Shown here: positions 25,708-34,633 of the stretch, one piece after another | Numbering within the stretch: position 1 is the first letter of the stretch | How the letters are laid out: every line of letters starts with the position of its first letter | Assembly (NCBI RefSeq): GCF_000384035.1 | Contig: NZ_KB913024.1 | Location: 3,187,228 to 3,251,227, forward strand | Direction of reading: 5' to 3' | Length of the DNA stretch: 64,000 bases | From: Actinopolyspora mortivallis DSM 44261 | GTDB taxonomy: Bacteria; Actinomycetota; Actinomycetes; Mycobacteriales; Pseudonocardiaceae | The notes under the pieces: model-generated | Databases searched by the model: none | The model's input: only the letters and a program-made list of their open reading frames with translations | Told to the model about the DNA's origin: nothing | Position numbers and translations under genes: made by a program

Positions 25708-26760
25708 TCAGGAACTCGGACAACCGGCTCGTCGGGTGTCCTCGTGGACGAAGCGGGACAACACATTCTCGTAGACCGGATCGTCCGGCAACTCCCGCAA
25801 CCAGGCATGTCGGCTTCCGGGCTCGGACAGATACATCCGGTACGACACCGGCTGGCCCTGACACACGAGGTCGTACTCCGGCCACGAGTACTCCGCCGAC
25901 TCCTGCCGCGCCCGTGCCAACACCCCCTTGTAGGTCACAAACGCCACCTTCGGATTCCCGGGCACGGTCCCCCGCGTACCGCCGCGGCCGACCCGGATCT
26001 CACACGTGCTGAGCAGGCTGCTGGGCTGTGGCGTCTCCATCACCCACGGCAGCTCCTCACCCACCGCCCCCGAAGACCGCGGCTCGTAACCGGGCAGGGC
26101 CTTCACCAGGTCGACGCTGCACACCCGACGATCGAAACCGTCCCGCGGCTCCACACGCCGCGCCTGGTCCAACCCCGGGATCTCCGGCAACTCGCCCGGC
26201 AGGGACAACGCCCGCTCGGAACACCCGAACCGGTCCCGCGCCCGATTGGTCGTGTCCACCAGCACCCGCGCCATCGCCAACCGCGTCCGCGGATTCAACA
26301 ACTCATCCGTGTCAATGCTGATCGAGCTGTCGAGAGTAAGCGTCTCGGAGCCACGGGTACACGAAACATACAGAACCGCATGATCGTGCATCACAAAACC
26401 GGGCAACTCCGGAATCGGAACCAACAACGGGTCGGGTGGTGGACTGAGGGTACGAGCCATGTACTGAGGATCAGCAGGATCAGTGCCAAGAACGAGCTGG
26501 TTCTGCAGGAGTGGATGGCACTCGGTCGAAGGTTCCTCGGGATCCACCTCGGCCGTAGCGTCCTCGGGATCGGGATCGATCAGATCACCCGCCCGGATCA
26601 GCTCGACCACCAACCGCGGGTCCACCATCCCCGCACACGACAGATACTCCGGCGGCGAACGCACCCACTCCGGCGGCCCCTCGTCCGCGTCGTTCCCCGA
26701 ACACCCCGCCAGCACCAGCACACCGACCACGAAAGCGGCCAGCAACCGTATCCGCGGCAT
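25708..26760 (-). CDS. Secreted lipoprotein of unknown function
   Basis: A 350-aa lipoprotein: positively charged start, hydrophobic AAFVVGVLVLAGC lipobox, then a large cysteine-containing extracytoplasmic region (YLSCAGMVDP, STECHPLL, YVSCTRG, RFGCSERAL, RRVCSVDLV, STCEIRVG). The paired cysteines suggest disulfides outside the membrane. ATG 26760 begins the signal peptide. It is 11 bp downstream of the 790-aa gene and probably in the same operon. No family recognised; distantly DUF3558-like in style. Confidence 0.7.
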   Translation of the reverse strand: MPRIRLLAAFVVGVLVLAGCSGNDADEGPPEWVRSPPEYLSCAGMVDPRLVVELIRAGDLIDPDPEDATAEVDPEEPSTECHPLLQNQLVLGTDPADPQYMARTLSPPPDPLLVPIPELPGFVMHDHAVLYVSCTRGSETLTLDSSISIDTDELLNPRTRLAMARVLVDTTNRARDRFGCSERALSLPGELPEIPGLDQARRVEPRDGFDRRVCSVDLVKALPGYEPRSSGAVGEELPWVMETPQPSSLLSTCEIRVGRGGTRGTVPGNPKVAFVTYKGVLARARQESAEYSWPEYDLVCQGQPVSYRMYLSEPGSRHAWLRELPDDPVYENVLSRFVHEDTRRAGCPSS

Positions 26761-26771
26761 CGCTTCCGACC

Positions 26772-29144
26772 TCACTCCGTCTCGCTCACCCGCACCGGGC
26801 GGCGCCCCGTGGCGTTCGCGTAAATACTCGCCCCGGTGTCATAGGTGTTCTGCACCGTCTGCCCCTCGAATCCATACGGATTGGATTCGCCGAGCCACCT
26901 GTCGTAGTCTCTTGGCAGGTCTCCGTTCGAATCGACAAGTCGCGACGGACCATCCCCACCCTCGTCGGGCATCAGATCCGCGGGCGGTCCCATCCCCTCC
27001 CGCCACATCCGGTTCTCCCACAACGACTGCTGCAGCAGCTTGTGGGCGTCCTTGTGCCCTTCTTCCCTGAGGTCGGCGGTGTCCCGGGTCACGATGTTCG
27101 AACTGTCCTGTTTGAGCTGGTCGGCCAGCGCCGTGGCCCCGTCGGCCAGCGCCACGCTGCCTCCCGCCGCCAGGGGAGCCCCCACGGTCTCCACGACCCC
27201 CGAGGCCGCACCGGCCCCGATCAGGGACCACGAGGCCAGACTCCCTCCGAATTCGATCTTGGAGTTGTAGGCGGCGTCCTTGCCGTCGTAGAGCTCGTCC
27301 ACGGCGTAGGCACGGGCCTCATCCAGCGCACCGAACACGGCCGCGGCCTGGTTCGCCTCCTTCTTCATGGAGAGCCTGCGATCCTCCGGCGACTTGCTGT
27401 CGTCCTGGGCGATGTCGTCCAGAGTCAGACCGGTGTAGGCCATGTTGGCGTCACGCAACTGGGCGTAGACCTCGGGGTCGTAGGCGGCCGACCCCATCAC
27501 CTTGTACACCTCGTACTGACTGAACAACGGGCTCATGCGTCCCGCCTCGCCCGTCGCCCAGTCCGGGTCGTCACCGTCCAGACCGAGCGATTCGCTGCTG
27601 TGCACGACCGGTGCACCGGAGTCGTGCACCGCGTTCATGTAGTTGGACAGCATGTTGCCGAGGTTGTCGCGCAGCGGCTCGGGCACCGTCCCCTGTCCCG
27701 GGTCCTCCATACCGGCCTCCCTGTTGGCCAGCGTGTGCACCAGCCCCGCCAGGCTCCGGGCGCCCTCCGCGCTGCCGTGCTGCTCGCCGAGGGTGGCCGA
27801 CTCCAGGGCGTTACCGAGCAGATCGAGCCCGAGCGTCTTCTCCCGCTCGGTCGGGGAGGAGTCGTGCCTCGGTCCCTCGGCGTGGTCGTAGGTGTCCACC
27901 GGCCAGTCCCGCTCGACGAGATGGGCCAGGTTCTCGTCGTTGCGGGCGGGATCGAAGAAGGAACTCGCCGCCTCCGGGCTGTGCTCCAGAGCCGTCATCA
28001 ACCCCACCAGCGGGTCCCCGCCGCGCCCTCGGTCGTCGACGTGATTGAGGTTGGTCCCCCGCAACGGCTCGAACGGGTCCTTCCTGTCGGCCTCGACGAG
28101 CCCGTCTCCCACGGTGTTCAGGAACTCGCTGGAGTACTCGCCGCTGTGCAGCAGCATCCCGAGTGAGCGGTATCCCGCGTCCTCGTCACCGAGCCCGAGG
28201 AAACCGCCTCCCCAGTTCTCCGCCGCCTTCAGCAGTCGTCGGCCGTAGTTCTGCGCCCGCTGCTCCGTGCTCTCTTCCTCCTCCGGCCCGTGCAGGTCCT
28301 CACCCAGGTACTCGCGTCCCTCCGGGCCGGTGCCGGTGGCCAACGTCTCCCCCAACCACCGCTGCAGACCACTGACCAGTTCGGAGCTGTTCGTCCCGGA
28401 CCCCTGACTCTGCCGCGCCCAGTCCCCCTTGATCGTGGACTGCAGGTCGTCGGTCAGTTCGAGCAGCTGCTTCGGACGTACCCGTTCCAGGAACTCCCCG
28501 GCGAAGGCGGGGTCCCCGCCGTTCTCCCGCAACAACCGCAGGAGTTTTCCGGCCTCCTCGAAACCGAGCTCGTCCGGGGATTGGGAAGCCAGCTTGGCGG
28601 CCTCCTTGGCCTTCCGCTCCTCCTCCCGGCGCTCCTCGGCCAGTACCCTGTCCAGGTATTCGAGCGTGTCATCGGCCTCGGCCAGCGCCCGGGCGGCCTG
28701 CCGGTCCGCCTCGGCGGCCCGCGACAGGATTCCCTCGACCTCGGCGACGTAGGCCTCGTAGGCGCTCCGCTGGTTGTCGGGATAGGTGATGGTGCCGTCC
28801 GAGTCGAAACGCCACCCCTCGTCCCTCCTGTCGTTGATCTCGCCGGCCACGTCCTCGATCTGCTTCTGGCAGTCCAGCAGTTCCTCCGCCGCGGTGTTCA
28901 ACGCCTTGCCCACCGGTACGATGCGGTCGCGGTACTCGCGCATACTCCGGTGGATCCGCAGCCCGTGCGCGGCGGCGAGCTCCTTGGCCTCACCGCGCCA
29001 GAACTCCCCCTCCTCCAGGGGATCGCACACCTCGGAACGGAACTCGGCGATGATCCTGTCGAACTCCTCCACCAACGAGGTCCACGCCTTGCCCGCCTCG
29101 GAGAGGCTCGCGGGGGAGGCCTCCTTCAACGTCCGGTAGTCCAC
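26772..29144 (-). CDS. Large WXG100-headed protein (DUF6571-like)
   Basis: A 790-aa protein whose first ~100 residues resemble a WXG100 hairpin (AWTSLVEEFDRIIAEFRSEV; EFWRGEAKELAAAHG), followed by a coiled-coil stretch rich in E, R and K (LAEERREEERKAKEAAKLA) and a long helical region with repeated GLMTALEHSPEAASSFF-type segments. This recalls the actinobacterial DUF6571 family near type VII loci. A hydrophobic, glycine-rich segment lies near residues 640-680 (GAGAASGVVETVGAPLAAGG). GTG start at 29144; the small WXG100-like gene ends 7 bp upstream. Probably a secreted or surface effector or a structural substrate; function unknown. Confidence 0.7.
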   Translation of the reverse strand: MDYRTLKEASPASLSEAGKAWTSLVEEFDRIIAEFRSEVCDPLEEGEFWRGEAKELAAAHGLRIHRSMREYRDRIVPVGKALNTAAEELLDCQKQIEDVAGEINDRRDEGWRFDSDGTITYPDNQRSAYEAYVAEVEGILSRAAEADRQAARALAEADDTLEYLDRVLAEERREEERKAKEAAKLASQSPDELGFEEAGKLLRLLRENGGDPAFAGEFLERVRPKQLLELTDDLQSTIKGDWARQSQGSGTNSSELVSGLQRWLGETLATGTGPEGREYLGEDLHGPEEEESTEQRAQNYGRRLLKAAENWGGGFLGLGDEDAGYRSLGMLLHSGEYSSEFLNTVGDGLVEADRKDPFEPLRGTNLNHVDDRGRGGDPLVGLMTALEHSPEAASSFFDPARNDENLAHLVERDWPVDTYDHAEGPRHDSSPTEREKTLGLDLLGNALESATLGEQHGSAEGARSLAGLVHTLANREAGMEDPGQGTVPEPLRDNLGNMLSNYMNAVHDSGAPVVHSSESLGLDGDDPDWATGEAGRMSPLFSQYEVYKVMGSAAYDPEVYAQLRDANMAYTGLTLDDIAQDDSKSPEDRRLSMKKEANQAAAVFGALDEARAYAVDELYDGKDAAYNSKIEFGGSLASWSLIGAGAASGVVETVGAPLAAGGSVALADGATALADQLKQDSSNIVTRDTADLREEGHKDAHKLLQQSLWENRMWREGMGPPADLMPDEGGDGPSRLVDSNGDLPRDYDRWLGESNPYGFEGQTVQNTYDTGASIYANATGRRPVRVSETE

Positions 29145-29150
29145 GGCCGG

Positions 29151-29468
29151 TCAGACTCCGCTTCCCCGCAGTTTGTCCAGGGCCCACTCGTCGGTCTCCT
29201 CGTAGTTGCGGGCGACCGCCGTCAACCGGTCCTCCAGGTCGTCGAGCCACCGGCCGAAGCCCTCGATGTTGTGTTCGCAGCTGTGCCGCACGCTCTCCAG
29301 GGGATCCGCGAGTTCCCATCCCCGGTGCGCCCGTGCCGCCGCCGTGGACTCCTCCGTGACGGCCCGCACCAGCCCCAGCAGCTCGCTGCCCAGCTCTCCC
29401 GACCGTGCGCCGATCCTGGTCAGTTCCCCAGTACGGACGGTATAGCCGCCCCCTCCTTCGGAAGACAC
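29151..29468 (-). CDS. WXG100-like protein (ESX substrate-type)
   Basis: A 105-aa helical protein with the general ESX-substrate layout: helix, HRGWELADPLESV turn region, second helix, and near the C-terminus NYEETDEW, matching the YxxxD/E secretion signal. GTG start at 29468. It leads the minus-strand series 29468 to 23252, preceded by the palindrome at 29539-29563. A type VII secretion substrate or chaperone is the likely role. Confidence 0.7.
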   Translation of the reverse strand: MSSEGGGGYTVRTGELTRIGARSGELGSELLGLVRAVTEESTAAARAHRGWELADPLESVRHSCEHNIEGFGRWLDDLEDRLTAVARNYEETDEWALDKLRGSGV

Positions 29469-29538
29469 GTTCGTCCCTCCCCCTAGGCTGGTGACACGAT
29501 CTTCCGAAGGGCGAAGATTATCACCTCTTCGAGTAACC

Positions 29539-29563
29539 TTCTAGATACTTGAAGTATTCAGAA
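29539..29563. promoter_or_regulatory. 25-bp imperfect palindrome upstream of the WXG100 locus
   Basis: ATACTTGAAGTAT (29545-29557) is a perfect inverted repeat flanked by TTCT (29539-29542) and AGAA (29560-29563), giving 10 of 12 paired positions around base 29551. It lies ~75 bp upstream of the GTG at 29468 in the one AT-rich stretch of the area, the place for an operator. The cognate regulator is unknown. Confidence 0.5.
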
Positions 29564-29707
29564 GAAGCAGGTCACAGCCACCCGAACGCCCTCCCCAGAA
29601 AAGCGACGGGCCACGGACGAGCCGGAGTGGAGCACCCCGCGACACGACTCGGACGGGGCATCCGCGCACGCGGACACCCCGCCCTCCGGATCGGGCACTC
29701 GCCCCGG

Positions 29708-30151
29708 TCAGTCGTCCCGGTCGGTCTCGTAGCCGAGGACGTCACCGCTGCGGGCGTCCACAGTGACCTCGTACTCGGTGTCGGCCTCGCGCAGTTCCAC
29801 GTCCCACTCGAACTCGTAGCAGCGGTCCAGCTCCACCTCGGTCACCCGCGCCGTGCCGGGCACCCGCTCCAACGCGGTCTTCCGCGCCTGCTCGGCACTG
29901 ACCTCCGGGGCATCCTTCGTGCAGTCCCCCGGTCGGGGACCGTGATAGAACTCCTCCGGGCCGGTATGGATCTCGTCCCGATCCGGGCCGGTGTAGGGCT
30001 GTCCCGAAGCCTCGCGCACCACGGGGGAACCGTCCCCCGCCGGAGCCTGCTGCTGTCCGTCCCCACCGCCGAAGGCCACGGCGGTGCCGCCCAGGGCGAG
30101 CACCCCACCCGTGACCGCCAGCGCCGCGACCAACTTCCTCGTAGCCGGCAC
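29708..30151 (-). CDS. PepSY-domain secreted protein
   Basis: A 147-aa exported protein with a signal peptide (KLVAALAVTGGVLALGGTAVAF), a linker, and a C-terminal PepSY domain: VSAEQARKTALERVPG, VTEVELDRCYEFEWDVEL and YEVTVDARSGDVLGYE. PepSY domains are thought to inhibit proteases or sense envelope state. Two cysteines (GDCTK and DRCYE) could pair. GTG 30151 has AAAGGAG upstream. A PepSY protein beside an OmpR-type two-component system, here 148 bp away on the same strand, is a recurrent pairing; it is likely a target or accessory of that system. Confidence 0.85.
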   Translation of the reverse strand: MPATRKLVAALAVTGGVLALGGTAVAFGGGDGQQQAPAGDGSPVVREASGQPYTGPDRDEIHTGPEEFYHGPRPGDCTKDAPEVSAEQARKTALERVPGTARVTEVELDRCYEFEWDVELREADTEYEVTVDARSGDVLGYETDRDD

Positions 30152-30299
30152 GTCGATCTCCTTTCCCGGTAGAACCCTGTTCTCCGTCACTGCCGACAAC
30201 CACGGTCACAGCGCGGGCACTAAACGGTCCCTACCCGAACACTAAAACGAGGTTAAGGATCCCCACCGGGTCGAGCGACGGGCGCGGGTCCCGGCAGGG

Positions 30300-31592
30300 C
30301 TACCGCTCGGGCACCCCGAAGTCCACGGTCACCCGGGCTCCCCCACGTTCGCCGGTTCCCAGGGTCACCGCCCCACCGGACTCGTCGGCGGCCCGTCGCA
30401 CGATGTCCAGCCCGATCCCGGTGGATCCGCTGCCGCTGGCACCGCGACTCAACGGCTCCCCGGAGGTGACCGACTCCCCGAAACCGGTCCCGTCGTCGGC
30501 CACCACCAGCCGCACGAACCCCTCGTGGGGGAACAGCCGCACGTCGAAGCCGACCCCGTCCTCGGTGTGGGCGAAGACGTTGCCCAGCAGCGCGTCGACG
30601 CAGTCGGACAGCTCCGAGGCCTCCAGCGTCACCCGCAGCGGGCCGGGCGCGAGGTCCACCCGCATCTCGCGTTCGGTGTCCTCGGCCAGCACCGCCCAGA
30701 ACTCCACCCGCTCGGAGACCACCGCCACCGCGTCGCAGCCGCTCGGGGCCGACTTCGCGGAGCTGCGTCTGCCCGCCTGTTCGATGATGCGGGTGACCTC
30801 ACGGTGCAGCGTGTCCACGTGCTCGGTGATGCGTTCGGACTCCTGCCGGTCCCGCAGCGCCTCCGCGTCCAGCCGCAGCGACATCAACGGGGTGCGCAGC
30901 CGGTGGGAGAGATCGGCGACGTACTCGCGCTCGGCGGCCAGCAGCTCGCGGATCCGCCCGGCCAGGTGGTTCAGGGCGGTGGCCACGTCCCGCATCTCCC
31001 GGGGCGAGTCGACCCGTGCCCTGGCGTCCAACTCGCCGTTGGCCAGCCGGTGGGAGACCTCGGACAGTTCCCGGGTGGGACGGACCAGGGAACGGGCCAG
31101 ACGGTCGGCGACCAGCACACTGAGCCCCAGCAGCACCACCCCGAGCCCCGCGAGCAGCAGCCAGGCCCGGTGCACCCCGCGCATGAGCTCCCGCTCACCG
31201 ACCTCACTGCGGATCACCGCCTGACCACCCGAGGCGTCCCCCACCGACACCAGCACGGCCACCCCGCTGTCGGTGTCCACGGTCAGACTGCGCCCCCGGG
31301 CCGCCAGCCGCACCGCCGGGGTGCGTTCGGCCTCCGCCCCCAACACCGTGCCGTCCCGGAGGAAGACGGTCAGGGGAAACCGGCCCTGGGCGTTGGCACG
31401 CTGCACGCTCAGTTCCAGCGTCGACCGGTCGACCGTCCCCACCACCGAGGTCAACGCCTGGGCCTCGGTGGTGGCGGTGTTCACCGCACGGTCGAAGGCC
31501 ACCGTGCGCACCAGCACGGCCAACGGGATGAGGAAGGCCACCAACACCAGGGTGGTGGTGGCCACCACCAGCACCGCGATACGCCGCCGCAT
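30300..31592 (-). CDS. Sensor histidine kinase
   Basis: A 430-aa membrane sensor kinase. The first helix (AVLVVATTTLVLVAFLIPLAV) and a second at about 140-165 bracket an extracytoplasmic sensor of ~110 residues; a HAMP domain follows (RPTRELSEVSHRLANGEL), then the phospho-acceptor DLSHRLRTPL, the N box DALLGNVFAHTEDG, G1 DDGTGFG and G2 STGIGLDIV. ATG start at 31592 overlaps the response regulator's stop by one base, so the two are translationally coupled. Together they form an OmpR/EnvZ-type system; signal unknown, perhaps envelope or redox given the PepSY neighbour. Confidence 0.93.
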   Translation of the reverse strand: MRRRIAVLVVATTTLVLVAFLIPLAVLVRTVAFDRAVNTATTEAQALTSVVGTVDRSTLELSVQRANAQGRFPLTVFLRDGTVLGAEAERTPAVRLAARGRSLTVDTDSGVAVLVSVGDASGGQAVIRSEVGERELMRGVHRAWLLLAGLGVVLLGLSVLVADRLARSLVRPTRELSEVSHRLANGELDARARVDSPREMRDVATALNHLAGRIRELLAAEREYVADLSHRLRTPLMSLRLDAEALRDRQESERITEHVDTLHREVTRIIEQAGRRSSAKSAPSGCDAVAVVSERVEFWAVLAEDTEREMRVDLAPGPLRVTLEASELSDCVDALLGNVFAHTEDGVGFDVRLFPHEGFVRLVVADDGTGFGESVTSGEPLSRGASGSGSTGIGLDIVRRAADESGGAVTLGTGERGGARVTVDFGVPER

Positions 31593-32290
31593 CACCGGTC
31601 CCCGGACTCCTCCGGCGCGGCCAGGCGGATTCCCACCCCGCGCACCGTGTGCAGGTAACGCGCCTGCCGCGCCGTCTCCCCGAGCTTGCGGCGCAGCCAG
31701 GAGACGTGCACGTCCACGGTCTTGTCGGCACCGCCGTAGGGCAGCTGCCACACCTCGGTGAGCAGTTCGCGTTTGCTCACCACCTGCCCGGCCCGCGCGG
31801 CGAGGTAGTGCAGCATGTCGAACTCCCTCGGGTTGAGCTCCAGTGGCTCGCCGTCCAGACTCGCCGACCGCGTCGCCGGATCCACCCGGAGTCCGCCCAC
31901 CACGATCGCCTCGGGGGCGGTCTGCTGCTCTCCCCCTCGGCGCAGCACGGCGCGGATCCGGGCGTCCAGGTGTCCCGCGCTGAACGGTTTGACCACGTAG
32001 TCGTCGGCCCCCGAGTCCAGCACGGAGACGATCTCGTCCTCGCCGCCGCGCGCGGTGCCCACGATCACCGGGACCCGGCTGGCCGCGCGCAGCATCCGCA
32101 GCATCTCCCGCCCGTCCAGGTCCGGCAGGCCGATGTCCAGCACCACGATGTCGGGCTTGTGCGCCACGATCCGGTTCAGTCCGTCCATCGCGGTGACGGC
32201 CGAGGTGACCGCGTGCCCGCGCTCGCTCAGTCCTCTGCTCAACGACGTGCGAAGAGCCGAGTCGTCCTCGACAAGCAGCACCTGTGCCAC
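31592..32290 (-). CDS. OmpR-family response regulator
   Basis: A 232-aa regulator: receiver domain with acidic pocket LVEDDSALR, phospho-aspartate in VVLDIGLPDLDG, and lysine in YVVKPFSAGHL; then an OmpR winged helix (LELNPREFDMLHYLAARAGQVVS, KTVDVHVSWLRRKLGE, YLHTVRGVGIRL). The GTG at 32290 puts the receiver strand at residue 3; a longer frame upstream is antisense to the next gene. Cognate to the kinase downstream. The 54-bp gap to the divergent secreted-protein gene suggests that gene is a target. Confidence 0.93.
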   Translation of the reverse strand: MAQVLLVEDDSALRTSLSRGLSERGHAVTSAVTAMDGLNRIVAHKPDIVVLDIGLPDLDGREMLRMLRAASRVPVIVGTARGGEDEIVSVLDSGADDYVVKPFSAGHLDARIRAVLRRGGEQQTAPEAIVVGGLRVDPATRSASLDGEPLELNPREFDMLHYLAARAGQVVSKRELLTEVWQLPYGGADKTVDVHVSWLRRKLGETARQARYLHTVRGVGIRLAAPEESGDR

Positions 32291-32344
32291 CGTTGCACGG
32301 TAACCGGAACCGCTCGTTCGTTCCGGCTTGGCATAGTGGTGCCC

Positions 32345-32806
32345 ATGAGGGTTCCCACCGGAAAGACCCGTACGGCACTGGCGGTGTTGGGGTGGTGCTG
32401 TGCCGCGGCTGTCGCCGTGGCGGTGGGGTTGACGGCCGTGTCCGTCCTCGGCCGGGGCATCCTCGACGGGGGAGCACCGATGAGTTCGCCCGAACAGGTG
32501 CGTCGCGAACTGGCGCGGGCGGGTCCCACCGTCCCCGGCGACGGCCCCGAACGGACCGATCCCACCGGGGAAGGCTCCAGCGAGGTCGAACGCACTCCCG
32601 GTGGCACGGTGACCGTGGGCTGTTCCGCCGAACAGCGGGCCTCGCTGCGTTCCTGGAGCCCGTCGCAGGGCTTCCAGGCCCAGGACGTGGAGGACGGCCC
32701 CGCCGAGGAGGCCGAGCTCACCTTCGAGTCCGCGGACACGGAAGTGGAGATCACCGTGGTGTGTGACGGGGACACCCCGCTGGTCTCCACCGAGATCGAC
32801 CGGTGA
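32345..32806 (+). CDS. Small secreted or membrane-anchored protein
   Basis: A 153-aa protein with a long N-terminal hydrophobic segment (ALAVLGWCCAAAVAVAVGLTAV), a Gly/Pro/Glu-rich linker, and a compact acidic domain with two cysteines (TVTVGCSAEQ; ITVVCDGD). It is likely outside the membrane. ATG 32345; 54 bp from the divergent response-regulator start. Family not recognised. Confidence 0.65.
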   Translation: MRVPTGKTRTALAVLGWCCAAAVAVAVGLTAVSVLGRGILDGGAPMSSPEQVRRELARAGPTVPGDGPERTDPTGEGSSEVERTPGGTVTVGCSAEQRASLRSWSPSQGFQAQDVEDGPAEEAELTFESADTEVEITVVCDGDTPLVSTEIDR

Positions 32807-32837
32807 GTGACAGGACCCGCGCGGGCTCGGGAAGCAC

Positions 32838-33422
32838 TCAGTCCGACGAGGCGGTGAGAAGGGTGTCCCAGAGGCGTGTGACCACGGCCTCGTCCAGCCA
32901 CGAGGAGTCCCTCCTGGACAACACCTCCACGCCGACGGTGGCGGAGACGAGCAGGCGGGCCAGGGCCTCGACGTCGACGCTCCTGTTGAGTCCTCCCTGC
33001 CAGTGGGCCAGCGACAACAGCCGGTGCACCACCCGCGACCACTCCCGGTTCGGGTCGCTCGGCAGCATCCCGCCGACGCTTCCGTCGTTGGCCAACCGAA
33101 CGGCCGCACGGGCCACCACGTCGTCCCGAACGAGGCGCACCAGCTGCCGGCAGAGGGTCGCCAGCCGTTCGAGGGCGGGGCTCCGTCCGCGGTAGCACTC
33201 CCGCACGAGGGAGTTCATGCGGTCCATGCCCTCCAGACACACCGCTCCGGCCAGTTCCTCCTTCGACCGGAAGTGGAAGTACAGCGCTCCCTTGGAGACC
33301 TCGGCCACCTCGGTGATCCAGGCCAGGCTGGCCGTGCTGATCCCGTCCCGTTCGAAGACCTCGGCCGCGGCGCGCAGGATGAGCTCCCGCGTGCGTTCGG
33401 CCCGTTTCTGCCGTGTCGACAT
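32838..33422 (-). CDS. TetR-family regulator, ScbR/ArpA-like (gamma-butyrolactone receptor type)
   Basis: A 194-aa TetR protein. The HTH region (RTRELILRAAAEVFERDG... SKGALYFHFRSKEELA) has the KGALYFHFxSKE signature found in gamma-butyrolactone receptor homologues such as ArpA and ScbR, which control antibiotic production and morphological differentiation. The C-terminal ligand domain has tryptophans in EWSRVVHRLLSLAHWQGG. ATG 33422. A 22-bp imperfect palindrome at 33460-33481 precedes it, consistent with autorepression. No butyrolactone synthase (AfsA) is adjacent, so it may be a pseudo-receptor. Confidence 0.82.
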   Translation of the reverse strand: MSTRQKRAERTRELILRAAAEVFERDGISTASLAWITEVAEVSKGALYFHFRSKEELAGAVCLEGMDRMNSLVRECYRGRSPALERLATLCRQLVRLVRDDVVARAAVRLANDGSVGGMLPSDPNREWSRVVHRLLSLAHWQGGLNRSVDVEALARLLVSATVGVEVLSRRDSSWLDEAVVTRLWDTLLTASSD

Positions 33423-33459
33423 CACTTCGTCCCCCGACTTGTTCAACATCCCACTCAGA

Positions 33460-33481
33460 TTAAACCAACCGAGCGGTTTTA
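33460..33481. promoter_or_regulatory. 22-bp operator-like palindrome upstream of the ScbR-like gene
   Basis: TTAAACC (33460-33466) and GGTTTTA (33475-33481) are near-perfect inverted arms, 6 of 7 paired, around AACCGAGC. Length, AT-rich ends and GGTTT cores resemble the autoregulatory elements bound by gamma-butyrolactone receptors. It is 38 bp upstream of the ATG at 33422. Confidence 0.6.
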
Positions 33482-33892
33482 TCTATTTCCACGTCTTTCC
33501 CAAAGTGCCAGTCGCCCCACGAACGGAGAACGGTGACCAGCCCTGCTAAGCGACCAGCCGGGAAACGAACCACCTCCCCTGACGGGAATCCGACAGATCT
33601 GCGGGGCGATCTCCATCCGAAAAACCGGACAAACACCCGAAAATCATTCAACGCGGAAGCCGACTCCTTCCGCCGCCGACCGGGAACGACCACGGGAGTG
33701 TGAGAGCTCTCACCGCACCCGGCCCGAGTACACTGTGTCGGTGGCCGCTCCGGAACATTGCGGCGTCGAGCGACGACGCCGACGGACCACCTGTTCCACT
33801 ACCGACCGCGGGTGCGGTCCACCGTGGAGTCCGGCAGTCGTTGGAAGCCGAGCCGGAGACCGAGACCGCGAACCCCGACCAGGGAGACCACG
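33482..33892. other. Divergent intergenic region, otherwise empty
   Basis: About 410 bp between the TetR gene (minus) and the rhodanese gene (plus). Apart from the operator beside it, no coding or structured element was recognised. Confidence 0.4.
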
Positions 33893-34492
33893 ATGTCCTT
33901 CGAGGACGGATCCGTACTGGACACACCCGAGGCGCGCGCACTGCTCGACGACAATCCCACCGTGCGGGTCGTGGACGTGCGCACACCGGGCGAGTTCACA
34001 GCCGTGCGCGTTCCCGGGTCGTACAACGTGCCGCTGCGGCTGCTGCGTGAACACGCCGAGGACCTGCGTGTCGAACACCGCGACCCGGTGCTGCTCGTGT
34101 GCTCCTCGGGAGAACGGGCCGAACAGGCGCGCGGGCTCCTGGAGGGCACCGGTCTCGAACGGCTGGCCGTGCTGCGGGGCGGGGTGAACTCCTGGAGAGA
34201 ACACGGGGCGCCGCTGCGGCGGAGCTCCGGCGGTTGGGAGATGGAGCGGCAGGTCCGGTTGGTGGCCGGGTCACTGGTGCTGGTGGGGGTGCTCGGCAGC
34301 CTCGTCCACCGTCCGATGAAGTGGGTGGCCGGTTTCGTCGGGGCCGGACTGACCTTCGCGGCCCTCAGCGACACCTGTCCGATGGCGCGTCTGCTCGCGC
34401 TGCTGCCGCACAACCGCACCGGCGAGCGGAGTCCGGGGGTCGGACTCGACGCGCTGACCGCACCACGTCCCCCGGCCGAGCTCCGCGGGTGA
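33893..34492 (+). CDS. Rhodanese-domain protein with C-terminal membrane domain (DUF2892-like)
   Basis: A 199-aa protein. The N-terminal rhodanese domain has VRVVDVRTPGEFTAVRVPGS and the active-site cysteine loop LLVCSSGERA, followed by LAVLRGGVNSW. The second half has two membrane helices (LVAGSLVLVGVLGSLVH; WVAGFVGAGLTFAALSD) as in DUF2892. It moves sulfane sulfur at the membrane, as in sulfide detoxification or thiol metabolism. ATG 33893 starts the conserved region. It lies upstream of the BlaI-M56 and DsbA-CcdA genes, all concerned with thiol or envelope chemistry. Confidence 0.9.
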   Translation: MSFEDGSVLDTPEARALLDDNPTVRVVDVRTPGEFTAVRVPGSYNVPLRLLREHAEDLRVEHRDPVLLVCSSGERAEQARGLLEGTGLERLAVLRGGVNSWREHGAPLRRSSGGWEMERQVRLVAGSLVLVGVLGSLVHRPMKWVAGFVGAGLTFAALSDTCPMARLLALLPHNRTGERSPGVGLDALTAPRPPAELRG

Positions 34493-34633
34493 GTTCCCCT
34501 CCCAGCAGACGCCATCGGAACCCACCGACTCCGGTCACGGCTCGGACCCTCCCACCGCTCCGCCGAAGGGGTTCTCCGACGAACGGGGGACACCGCGCGA
34601 ACAGCCGAGGCGACGCTCCGTAGAATCACCGGC

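Noticed and set aside
31592-33109. N-terminal extension of the response regulator
   Set aside because: Residues upstream of the GTG at 32290 are antisense to the secreted-protein gene and do not fit the receiver domain.
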